This document shows, one piece after another, positions 1 to 38,719 of a stretch of 64,000 bases of DNA. This stretch comes from Hormiphora californensis. Lineage: Eukaryota > Ctenophora > Tentaculata > Cydippida > Pleurobrachiidae. Positions within the stretch are counted from its first letter, which is position 1. Each line of letters starts with the position of its first letter. The translations under genes and the position numbers were made by a program. The stretch covers positions 4,163,496 through 4,227,495 of the forward strand of contig CM035357.1 in assembly GCA_020137815.1 (NCBI GenBank), given 5' to 3'. The notes under the pieces were generated by a model. It was not told the DNA's origin and did no database searches. It saw nothing but the letters and a program-made list of their open reading frames with translations.

Positions 1-1028
1 AGGCTGTGATGTTTTGGGTAAATATATCCCAAGTTAAACACATGTCAAAGTGGGCACCCAAGCGATACTGTTCTATTTTCGTATACAATGAATAGACTGT
101 AGACGAAACCGTCTGTTAGTTCTTTCATGTATTACAAAATAAACTTCGAGTCGTCTTCAGTCCTTAATGAACAGTGTTTAAAGAACTACCTGAAACTCAA
201 ATCGTGCAACTCAAAAAGTCAAAAGCAGCCTGCGATTGGTCATAGTCAACATAGGAATGAGGTTTTGATATAATAATAATGATAAGACACTAAGACGTAA
301 TTTAAAGATAAATTTAAATTATATTATGAATCGAGGGAAACTTATTGACTGTGATGGTTTAAATGATAATGGATATTAGAAATAACAACGAAATCTCTAA
401 AATTTTAAAAGGATGCTAAAAGGTTTTATAAAACTGATTTAAAACCTCACATATCATACCGTACTTAGTGATGTCCTCTGTATCTTAATGATCGCTGAAC
501 CCTGCCAATCACAACAGCGCTCCCTCTCTCTCTCACACACTCTCTCTACCCACGCACTCTAGATATATATCTGTCTTTCTTTATCTGTTATATATCAATG
601 CCTCTCTCCCATCACAGCAACACTGGTCGCCAAAGCAAGAACAGTTCTACTACTACACACACAACGGTCTCTTTGATTAATATGAAACAGACACACGAAC
701 AAACAGACATGGACGCTCTGTAGCACATGCTCATATATAATGTGAAGATATATAGTACATTAACCCTCAAGAAAGTCAATATAATATATAATATTGACAC
801 ATACAATATGTGGGGAAATAAAAGTTATCGATGTGATGTGCTGTGATTCAATGTTTCGGGATTAGGATTGATTCAGATCCCCCGTTCTAACGAAAGAAGT
901 TATTTTTAAAATAGAAATTATAGCTCGAGTAGTTCAGAGGTTATGTAGTATTTTAAAATAATGACCGGTTTCCGAAATTCTGCCTTAAAGTTTCTGAACA
1001 AATTTTATGCAGTATGAATGTAGAGAAA
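1..1028. other. Intergenic, no gene seen
   Basis: AT-rich sequence with a short CT/CA microsatellite near 520-560. No convincing exon, RNA gene or transposon end was found; the only ORF is low-complexity and lacks splice or protein-family support. Confidence 0.5.
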
Positions 1029-1683
1029 GGGGGACCACATACAGCACCGGTGCGAACTCCAGAACGTCGCACCACATACTGTCGGTGGAAACTTCAGTAC
1101 AGTGAGTGTATGTGGTGCCTCTTACTGAACAATCAATAAAAAACCTTCAAAACAAGCTAAAAACACGTAATTTTTTGTGAAATATCTTCCTCTCACTAAT
1201 ACCGAACTCTCTCTACCTCCTTTTCTCTCTCTTGTTATGTTTATCTCCACTTATCTCTCTCTTATCTTTCCCGATTGCAGCACATATTTTCTCGATATGT
1301 CGGATAATCTCGCTCTTGTTCTAGGTGTGGCCCTTTCTGTCGTAGTGAGAGTGCGTGCGCCTCTTATTGGTTGCTGTGGTGTGGGTGTGTGTGTGTATTG
1401 TGAGATGCAGGTCTGTCATTGGCTAGTGCGCGCACGTGACCCCCACGTGACCTTTCAGTTCAGTACGAAGAGCACATACAGCACCGTACTGATCTTTTCT
1501 GAGCTAAGCTCACGTGAGATTGTGTACTGATAGTCCCACCGATATTTATCAGTAAGAGGCACCACATACGGCAGTGCGTACTGGAGTTTGCACCGAAAGT
1601 GTTGTATGTGCTAGTGAGAACTGAAGTTAGAGGCACCACATACGGCGGTGCGAATTTCAGTACAGTGCTGTATGTGGTCCCCC
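1029..1683. mobile_element. Inverted-repeat DNA element, GGGGGACCACATACAGCAC termini
   Basis: The first 19 bases are matched by their reverse complement at 1665-1683. Inside, the motif CACCACATAC plus GTACTG/CAGTAC recurs in both orientations around 1080-1110 and 1560-1650. It is about 655 bp and non-coding. Flanks share only AAA, so a 3-bp duplication is possible but unproven. A non-autonomous MITE is the simplest reading. Confidence 0.6.
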
Positions 1684-3008
1684 AAATAGAATATATGCGA
1701 TTGGTTGAAGAAATGAGGAAGTAGTTATACTGTGACTAAAATATTTGAGTAATAAGACATAACCAGCACGCTGTTCTCCCCTGTGATGGTGGATAGAAAG
1801 ATATGATTCTGACTTCTGAGAATCATAGACGGTTTTCTGAGTAGAATGGCGTTTCCGGCATCTCGGACCAGTCACCATTATTTTCCGATTGAATGCCTGC
1901 AATGAAACATTGAAACACAGGCTGTAAACGAGACCTTTCTTTTCGTTGGGTGAGTTTGGAGAAAAACATGATTTAAAAACACCATTCTCGATAATTCATT
2001 GTTGAAGCTGATTGAATCATTAAATCCATTACTATTACCACTTCCAATTACCATTATGTTAACTAGTAGGCCCGTTCGCCCTACGGGCGAATTTCGGGGA
2101 AATGGTAGCTTGATTAGGGAACGCTGACATCACCTGCACCATCCGTTCCTAGCCTATCTCTCACTTTCTCCCTACCCATGTTGTTGTATGCTATGGGCTT
2201 CCTGACAATGTCAAGGTGCGAATTTAAGAGATCAATGTCAGGGAGGTGCAGTGTTGTTCCCAGTTCCAGAAACTCATCACGTAAAAACTTGGCCGATTCG
2301 GAGATTTCACCCTTGGGCGACGTTGGGTAAAGCTATCAGTAGTCGTTGATTGGCTCGCTTGAACACGTTGGCGTAATCTGGCATATTCTCTAGCCTGCTC
2401 CCTGACAGCAGCAGTTCTCCTGGACCTAGTTTAGATAAACGTTGCCTAATAGGCAATAGCGCTTGGGGTGGAAGAGCTAGACATCAGGACAGAAGTAAAA
2501 GAATGCACGTGCGGAATTGAATTTCCCCTTGGTACCCAACTTCAACCGGGAGAGAGATCTCCAGGTCACTCTAATAATTGCACGTGCAAGTGTAGTTGCT
2601 AGGTGATCTCTGTCACACAATTTGCTTAGTAAGTAGTATGATGTAGTTCACTGAGACCTGACTTTAATTGATTCAAGAATGTTCTTATAGAACAATGAAT
2701 ATACCCCCTTCCTCCACACATACCTCATGAAGATGCGTCTACACACAGTAACTTCAATTTTGTGTGCACTTTGAGTGTCCCTTTAATTTTACTATACCTT
2801 TAATTTTACCATACGGTGGTATCTTTGAAGGTACGGCTGGACCCCGATTTGCCAGACACAACCCTTTTCCCCGAACATCCCGGTAAATCGGGGTCCGAAT
2901 CTGCAGTAGATAGTGTAAAATGTAAATTGTAAATTGTAAATTGTTATTAATTGCACTGTTACTGAATTAACACATCTTTAATTCCCATTCTAGCAAGGCC
3001 AATTAGCT
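1684..3008. other. Intergenic sequence upstream of the GALK2-like gene
   Basis: No coding exon was recognised. It holds a small hairpin at about 2070-2095 and a MITE at 2838-2898. The bases just before the ATG (ttctag at about 2989-2994) resemble a splice acceptor, so a 5' UTR intron is possible. No TATA box was identified. Confidence 0.45.
2838..2898. mobile_element. Small MITE with GGACCCCGATTT inverted repeats (Tigger/pogo-like)
   Basis: Inverted arms read GGACCCCGATTTGCC and GGTAAATCGGGGTCC. The same terminal motif recurs at 32081-32124 and, more diverged, near 17396 and 44130. Terminal CAGTCGGACCCC next to TA is typical of pogo/Tigger-derived MITEs; that assignment is inference. Confidence 0.5.
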
Positions 3009-30926
<27,918 letters not shown>

Positions 30927-30946
30927 TGCAACTTATATTTTAATTA

Positions 30947-31673
30947 GGGTAGAAAGGGGTAAAATGGCACACTTTCTAACGTTTTAGGTTCGAAAATACT
31001 CAATTTATACAGCAAGAAGAAAAAAAATTATATAGGCTATCCAATGAAACGTTTTCCTTTCAGACGAGCTAAATTTTAAAATCTGAAAGTTTTATTTAAT
31101 AGCTTAATTAATCAATTCAAAAAGTTTGGTAGGGCTTTTTTTGGAAATTTTGCACTGCAGGGTAAAATGGTCCAGCCAATAGCATTGCTCGATTTTTATC
31201 ACGTGCATGGTGTTGTTAGAGCACTGGGGTAAAATGGTCCATGTTATCTTCAGTAATTTCTGTTCTGCTGGACCATTTTACCCCAGTGTGCTGGACCATT
31301 TTACCCCAGTTGGTATCACGTGGTATTGGAGGCTCGATTTCATTGGTCCCAGGGTGAACCATTTTACCCCAGCGAGGGTGAACCATTTTACCCCAGTTTG
31401 ACTAATTTGACAATTTAATCAACTTAATAGTGGGTTTTTTGAAAAATTTTTATACCAAGTTTTAGAAGGATAAAAACCCTAACTGGCAGTTTTTGCAAAA
31501 TTAAAATCGGCCAACTCAAACAGAATTTACAGCAGTTTTAAAGCAAAAATTCGGAACAGAACGAGCAGGTCTCCGCTGGAGAAAAAGTCACGTGACTACA
31601 TGTAATAACTAGGACCATTTTACCCCATACATGTGCCATTTTACCCCGTGTGCCATTTTACCCCTTTCTACCC
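30947..31673. mobile_element. TA-flanked element with GGGGTAAAATGG repeats
   Basis: Ends GGGTAGAAAGGGGTAAAATG and complement are flanked by TA. Inside, GGGGTAAAATGGTCC or its inverse appears about ten times. It begins 20 bp after the GALK2 stop codon, so the GALK2 3' UTR must lie in it. Confidence 0.8.
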
Positions 31674-32080
31674 TAGTGGAACTATTATATTATCGAGGGG
31701 ATGAACTGTTTTATGCTATGTTTTATTGCGATAAGCTGGTTCGTGTTTTTATCTTTTAGATTTGTTCTGATTCATGGTAATTGCTCTTTTAATTTTGATG
31801 TTCTACTTATAGAAATATAAGATACTGTTGTAGAATTGGGAAAATAGACAGAGCAGTGGACAGATCAGGTACATCAGTTACACAGCTCAAACCTCCCAAA
31901 ATACGAATAAGCTGTTGTAGAATTCTTTGTAGTTGTACGACGTTTTTTTGCCCTAGTTAGAAGGTTTATTGTGAAAGAAACGACATATAGATATAATAGC
32001 TTAGATAGATAGATAGATGACAGCTTTTAAATTTTTTGACAGGTCAAACTCATACTTCGATTTTTCGGAGTTTGAGTGTG

Positions 32081-32124
32081 TACAGTCGGACCCCGACTTA
32101 CCGGTAAATCGGGGTCTGACTGTA
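32081..32124. mobile_element. 44-bp pogo-like solo hairpin
   Basis: TACAGTCGGACCCCGACTTA followed by its near-perfect inverse ending GACTGTA: two terminal repeats almost back to back. Confidence 0.65.
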
Positions 32125-32853
32125 CCATTGTTTTAATTTAGAACAGTGTTTTACAAGGTTACGGCTACACTGTAAATTACTTTCACCTAAACCGTCCAAG
32201 AGAGTTATTTTTAGTTGAGTTTAAATGTTATCGATTTAAAAAAGTTAATTTGAAATAAACTCGTTTCAAGCATTATCAAACTATGGGCTACAGACTCAAC
32301 ATTGGTTTTAGTTGTAAAAATCTTAATTAGATTTAAAAAACCTATAGTCTGTAGCCCATATATAATGGACATGGTGTGGTCAACAGAAGCGTGGCCGGTA
32401 GAGACGGTTAGGCGCTGACCCTTTCTCATGCTCTTTGAGTGGAGTGATGAGAGTGCGTCACTCTAACAGGGTAGCTTCCTTATTAACAGTAAAAACACCG
32501 CGGAGTTGGCCGACGGCCGTGTACCCCAATTTGACAGTGCGCTCAGACATGGGGTCGCGGCGCCAGACAGATTTGGCCAGAATTGGTGTCAGTGCGATAT
32601 ACATGACCAGTGACCACTCTCCTCGCTCCTGAGCTGTCAGAGCATTGGCGCGAGAACTGTGGTCAGAGCATTGGCCTGACAGCTCCTGAGTGAAGCATAT
32701 ACGGAAAAGGGTCAGCGTGATGGCTGACAGGCCAGGGTTTATGCACTTCGTGCCCACGATCGTAGCTATATGAGCTGCTCTTTAAGTAGTACCAGCTGAA
32801 AACCACGTGACTGTCTGTCAGTGCATGGCTGGTGGCGCCTGGTACGAAGATCA

Positions 32854-33035
32854 GGGGAAAACACGTGCCTGAACTTCAGGTTTAGGCCACGGCTATTTTC
32901 GACTGAGACATGAGATCTGAGGTTTCAGTGACGGCTATTCCCTGAATGGCCGTTACTGAAACCTGAGATCTCAGGTCTCAGTGAAAAATAGCTGTCGCTT
33001 AAACCTAATCGGTTCAGGCACGACTGGTTTTCTCC
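32854..33035. mobile_element. Nested MITE (GGGGAAAAC...GGTTTTCTCC)
   Basis: The outer repeat includes GTGCCTGAAC/GGTTCAGGCAC; the inner palindrome (about 32878-33006) is built on AGGTTTAGGCCACGGCTATT and GAGATCTGAGGTTTCAGTGA. Related outer sequence recurs near 36370-36407 and 59970-60025, related inner sequence near 58160-58250. Confidence 0.65.
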
Positions 33036-35170
33036 ATTGGCAGCTCAGTTAAACCAATTCTGGCCCAAAGAGGGGTGCAAAGATAAAGGGGAAGTTTCAA
33101 ATCATGATTTTAAAACAAATCTTTATGACTAACTAGCTTAAAGGAAGTAATTTTGATAGTAATTAATGATTAACTAGCTTAAAGGAAGTCATTTTGATAG
33201 TAATTTTGATATCTCCTTCTGGTGATCTTCCCTATTTAATTCTTGCTCTGAACTCATTATTCAGGATTAACTAGCTTACTAATAGCCATGTTGTGATTAG
33301 TCCAAGGGTCGAACTCCAATATTTTAGGGGTTAAACAGTCGAGTGGTTTAACTCGCTGTCACGCTGATCTCAATGGCATTGGAAATTCCTGCAAGAGATC
33401 TTCCTTTTTAGGGAAAAACGCAGTGCACAGACTCGAAATTGGATGATCTGGGACGGCTCTAACATTGGAAAACTCATTAGTTACAAGGATTCCTAAAAAG
33501 TCATTATCAGAGGGGTAAACAGCTGTCAGGACAATGCTCTGACCTCAGTTCTCGCGAAGAAATGAGAATATGGTCAGGCCAATTTGCTCTGACAGCTGAG
33601 CAGTGAGCACTAGCCTAGCCACAATTGTATGCAAGTCTGTCAAAATAATAATAGTGCTGCTGCAGCAGAATTGTGACAAATTGAGGGTATTTATATCTTA
33701 GCAAAAGTAGTACTATTATAGTAGTAAGATTCTTACAGAAGAGTAGTATAGTACTACTTTTCCTTTCTATCAATCAAGAACATTAATCATTGCATTGATC
33801 TAGGGAGTTGATACTGCATTAGTCAAATTATTGAGCAATTCAACTTTAAGAAGGAGAGAAGAACGCTACCTTAAAAGTAAAAGCAACACCGCGGAAGCAG
33901 ACAAGGCGGGGAAGAGCGATCAGATGTTATCACTGCACAGAAAATTGCCATGGCCAGGAAGAGAGACAAGCTTGTACAAGGCAGGGTTGGATCTAAAACG
34001 ATCAAGACAGCTACATATGGTTATCACATGGTTATACCATAACTAATATCCTGCTCATATTATATACCTCATCCTGGGTGGTGACTGGTGGACCACCACC
34101 CAGGATGGTCCCAAAACTTGTTGAGTAAGGGGTGGACCCCTCTCGGCTCTCACCCCTTACTTAACAACCCAGAACCGTTCCTGTTTAATAAACAGTGTTT
34201 ATGAACGTTTCCAAAAAGAAGTAATGGGGGTTATGTGTTTGCACTGCTTCCAAAAAGAGCGTTTGTGAAAGGTTCTTTGTCACGTTTTTTCGGCGGATTT
34301 TGTAATGCAGTAAACTTACTTTTGGTAGTAAAACTAAGCTGCTTTAATTCCACCTGCTAGCAGAAGCTATGCTACACGATATTTTCAAATATTTGTGAGT
34401 TAGCACCACTGCCGCGAGGGATCACAGTCTCATCTTTTAGCACCGGCCAAATCCATTAATTAATTACCCCGGCCCCATGGGCAGGACCCCTACGTGTCAC
34501 TTTGATCCCTGGCCAAGACCCAATATCGGCATGTGTATCTCTATCAGTGTTGCGTCACGTACTCTAGATCAGGGGGATATAGTCGCCACCGAGCTACACC
34601 ATGTATATATCAGCTCTCTGACCCCCCTCCCCCCCTCTCGCCCCGATATTGATATGCTCGCACAAAGTACACACACTGCGGCTACATCCGGTTCACTGAG
34701 GTGGTGTCTGTAATTTTATCGTCCTGTTGTTGAGTGGATTGTGTTTGTGTGCGAGTTTTGTTTTTTCGATGGAATAATCTTCCGATAGGAAGACACACGG
34801 TTTAGAGATGTATCTCGATTACGATATCAATGGAATTGTGGAATCAAGATTATAGTTCCAATATTTTCCATCAAGCGTTCTGCACATGATTGGCATTGGA
34901 AGCTGCACAATCCGATTACGGGGGTTTCCAAAAATAGCTCATTCAGTTCTGTAGTGGGCCCTGCCATCTCCTTTCTTCTATTTTCACCCCTTGTTAGTGT
35001 TACGTTCAATGGTTTTTCCAATCGTACTATACTACTTAAAGTTAAATACTGTATTGTGTACAGTTCATCTATTTTTAGACAAAACTTAAAGAAAATTGTT
35101 ATAAAATCTCCTATTAATAGTGGTATAGTGAAATGGAATGAAAGTTGTTGATTCGGTCAAGGAGTGTAAC

Positions 35171-36830
35171 ATGGGCATACTTTTATCGTGCATTTATACG
35201 CCGCCAAAGGTGAGTTTTATTTGTTACTTATACTCAACAAAGTTCTACCGAATCTTTTAAAAACGATCCAATCTTGTCTAGTCTTGTCTGGTCTCCATCT
35301 CGATTCTTGGTACTGCATATAAGCTTTTCCCTTGGACGATCCAAGAGAGAAATAGACAAGTTTTGACATGCGGAGGGATCAATTTGATCTGAGAAAAGTT
35401 GGTTCTGCCTGTCAGAGTTTGTCAGTTCTGCCTGTCAGAGTTTGGCACCAATTCCAAAGCTGAACTTTCACTTCATACAACCAGCTACCTAGATAGAGAG
35501 AAAACTGCCTAACCATGCCATGCTGAGTTCTCCAATCTCCAAGTACAATGTTTACTGACACTATCAGTGAATCTTCAAACCCCTATACTATAGGCCCTAT
35601 AGGGCCTATAGGGCCGGGCTCCCGACCCCTGCCTCAATATACCGAACAAAAATAGGTTCCATTCGTGGAACCTAATCTAGGCCACGATCTCTAATCTTTT
35701 ATCCCTAGCCATGTGGCTGTTCAGTGTTCATGCAAATGAGCTCATTTTAATTTCCCTCCTTGTTATGTACTACTGGCTACTGCAGCAGCTCTGGGTAGTA
35801 GTAGTGCAGTAGTACCCGATCCCCCCTCTCTCACGTATCGGTCCACCCTCCAGCACTCTGTCTCTGATCTTTCTTTCAGCTTTCTCTCTGTCTCTCTCTG
35901 TCTCTCTCTGTCTCTTTCTCTTTCTCCCTAGTTAAGCGTCATCCTACTGGGGGTGGCCGATTCTACCACCCTTTCTAATGGAAATGTATTAGGATATGTG
36001 ATCCCCCAGTAGCTAATTTAACTCCCACTCCCAGGACGTTATAGATCCAGTTGTTTCTGAAAATAGGATCTGTATCATAACAGTTAACGCAGAGGCTGAG
36101 GAAGTTGCTGCCCTCCAATCGATCCTGGAGAAACATGAAATCATAGGGGATGATGTCAAGGTCCATGTGATCGAGGACAACTGTCACAAGGGCAGGATGA
36201 GTGCGTATGTGGAGGAGATCAGTGGGGGAGACGAGCTGCCATTTGTAACGTGTAATGGGGAGCCCCTGGGAGCTTATAGCCAGATAATGGCCATGGCCGA
36301 TACTGGGGATCTTTACAAAGCTATTCATGGGAAGGTAAGTGCAGCTTTTGGAAAGTGCCATTGGGGGAAATCAGTCTTTCCTTCAGGCACGACTGATTTC
36401 ACCCAGTGCCTTTTAGTCTAGAAATTGGTTATATTTTGATTACTTAATAATGTGCATGTATTTTAACACTCGTTCTATTCAAGGAGAAAGAAAAAGAGCC
36501 AGAGCAAAATGTTAAACCCGAGAGGAAAACTAGTGTCTTAGGATTCTTTGGTACGTGTTCATTTCTCTTCGAACCTTTTACCAGTTCTATAATTCATACC
36601 TTTTACGTTACCAATGAATAATTGTGGTTTAACTTTAAAGACGCCCTGTATATCATGGTAGGGTGATTCATTTCGAGGAGAGACTCCAATTTTATATCAA
36701 CAACATTTAATTTCAAACTAATTTCATTTCAGACGGAGGTAATGATAAGAGTAAGAAGAAGAGCAGTAGCACGAAAAAGAGGAAGAATACGAATACTGAC
36801 GCCTCATCCGTCGCTTCCTCCAAAAAATAA
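35171..36830 (+). CDS. Glutaredoxin-like domain protein, 167 aa, 4 exons
   Basis: Exons 35171-35209, 36035-36334, 36484-36550, 36733-36830; GT-AG junctions and phases close on a stop. The N-terminus is MGILLSCIYTPPK: Gly2 and Cys7 could be N-myristoylated and palmitoylated, implying membrane attachment. Residues about 20-112 begin RICITVNAEAEEVAALQSIL and end LPFVTCNGEPLGAYSQIMAM plus a short helix. The pattern hydrophobic-PFV-x-x-NGE-x-x-GAY resembles the cis-Pro/GSH-binding half of glutaredoxins and SH3BGRL-type proteins, but no N-terminal CxxC is present, so an oxidoreductase function is doubtful. The tail is Lys/Ser-rich (KSKKKSSSTKKRK), a possible nuclear signal or polybasic membrane contact. 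A likely poly(A) signal AATAAA lies near 36926. Family assignment is tentative; the gene model is solid. Confidence 0.75.
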
Positions 36831-37678
36831 CAACTTTGCTCAATATTGGACACTTTTTTGGGAAACTGTAATTGGACAGATGAGATCTGGATTTATTGCC
36901 CGATTTTATTTGATACTTTGTTAAAAATAAATTGCTAAACAGGGAGCTAAAGTTGAACAAAATCATTTGAATTTTAGACAAACTTTTGGAATTTACTGAA
37001 ACAATTATATTTGGTCCTTGAATATCGATCGAACTTTATCTACATGCTTATTTCTTTGGGTATCTGTGTTAAATTGACATGAAAATTTCAAGATGCATTG
37101 GATATGTATATCTGATTGTTTGATATATGGTATGGTTAGATTTTGTAAATATCCAATTATTACAGTATGTTATCTGACGAGTTTTATTGGTGTTGCAAAT
37201 ATTTGAAGATCCCGATATGGGATATAATTTATATTATAAAGATATACTTTATATTATAAAGAACTTGTGGCTGCACTTTCAGGCAGATCGTACTGACCCT
37301 TTCTCGTGGGAAGAGCGCCTGGTTTTAAATCATCCATCGCTCTGACAGTGGTTACTGCAGCAAAATAATATTATTTTCTCACGGTAAAAACTCGAGACGT
37401 TTACTGTTAAATAGACCAGTATGATTAACCTATCCTGACAATCATATAAAAGCGTTCTCAGCTTCCTGAATTCTTGGAATTACAACTTGTTCGATTATAA
37501 AATTTTTGAAATGAATTCTGCAGAAAAGATCAACTCCTAACCCCTATTTTATTGAATCCCCCATTCTGCGACGTTTTTGATGCTTGCTGATTGGTTTATG
37601 GTCACGTGCCAGGTGCCTGGGATCGGAGATTCTGTAGATTGAAAGAGGGCGAGAGAGAGAGGGTGAGAGAGGGCGAGA

Positions 37679-37716
<38 letters not shown>

Positions 37717-37902
37717 GAGAGAGATGGTGAGAGAGATGGTGAGAGAGATGGCGTGAGAGAAAGAGAAGCGGAGCCTCAGCTATTATCTTCTATAGTTCCA
37801 GCATATATAATAAGAATACATCTCTGGCGGCGCCTTGTTATTGTGAACCTCGTGCCGCTTCTGCTTTCGGGCAGACGGCCGTGCACCCCAATGGGGTCTG
37901 AA
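36831..37902. other. Intergenic
   Basis: AT-rich, no gene seen. A GA-rich tract is at about 37645-37760. Confidence 0.5.
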
Positions 37903-38007
37903 CAGGAACCGACCGACACAAGTAAACAACCAATCATGCACTCGTTATTTAGGTGACTGGTTATCAACCAATCAGGGACCTGTATTTCCTGATTCGGTCG
38001 GTTCCTG
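37903..38007. mobile_element. hAT-like MITE, copy 2, perfect 8-bp TSD
   Basis: 105 bp, CAGGAACCGACCG...CGGTCGGTTCCTG, flanked by GGTCTGAA at 37895-37902 and 38008-38015. Opposite orientation to the copies at 8451 and 45717. Confidence 0.9.
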
Positions 38008-38322
38008 GGTCTGAATTAAAGGACCGGCCTAAGACCGAGTAGCATCCAGAGGAGAAACACTTTAGCTCACACGTCACGCACGTAGCACCTGGCCTTCACT
38101 ATCCCTCTACCTCTAATTCCCTTTCTCTATCCCTCTAACTCCCTTTCTCTATCTCAATCTCTCTTTCTCTCGCTAACTCCCTGTCTCCCTCTTTGATAGT
38201 GAGTGGCCTCTACGGTTCGGTATACTCTAAACGGGTTAAGCGTGTCAATCAAACTAACGTACAGCTCAGTAGTCTCGGTGACGGTGAGAAACATTGTGGT
38301 GGTGACCTGTCTACTTTCACTA

Positions 38323-38492
<170 letters not shown>

Positions 38493-38719
38493 TCTCTTTG
38501 TTTGTGTTTCCATCACTATATTCCTTGTCATCCTCGACTCTCTACTCACAATCTCTCGCTCTTATCCCACCAACAGGTGCTCCACTTTAGAGGGGAGGGA
38601 GGGGGCAGTTAGTGAAGTACGATGATCACGTGGCTAACACCTAAATAGATGACCACCTCGAGACAACAGCTCTCCACTGCTTTCTCCGTCTCCATTTCTC
38701 TCGCAGCTCACTTTGAAGT

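Larger units (their letters stand above)
31676..35170. other. Intergenic region with small MITEs
   Basis: No gene recognised. It holds a pogo-like hairpin (32081-32124), an inverted repeat of tatgggctacagact at about 32283-32360, a nested MITE at 32854-33035, and hairpins near 33690-33770, 34068-34108 and 34110-34172. Degenerate GCTCTGAC/GTCAGAGC inverted motifs occur at 32630-32690 and 33520-33595. Confidence 0.5.

Noticed and set aside
1177-1530. 117-aa ORF inside the first inverted-repeat element
   Set aside because: No homology or splice support; region is microsatellite-like and part of a non-coding element.
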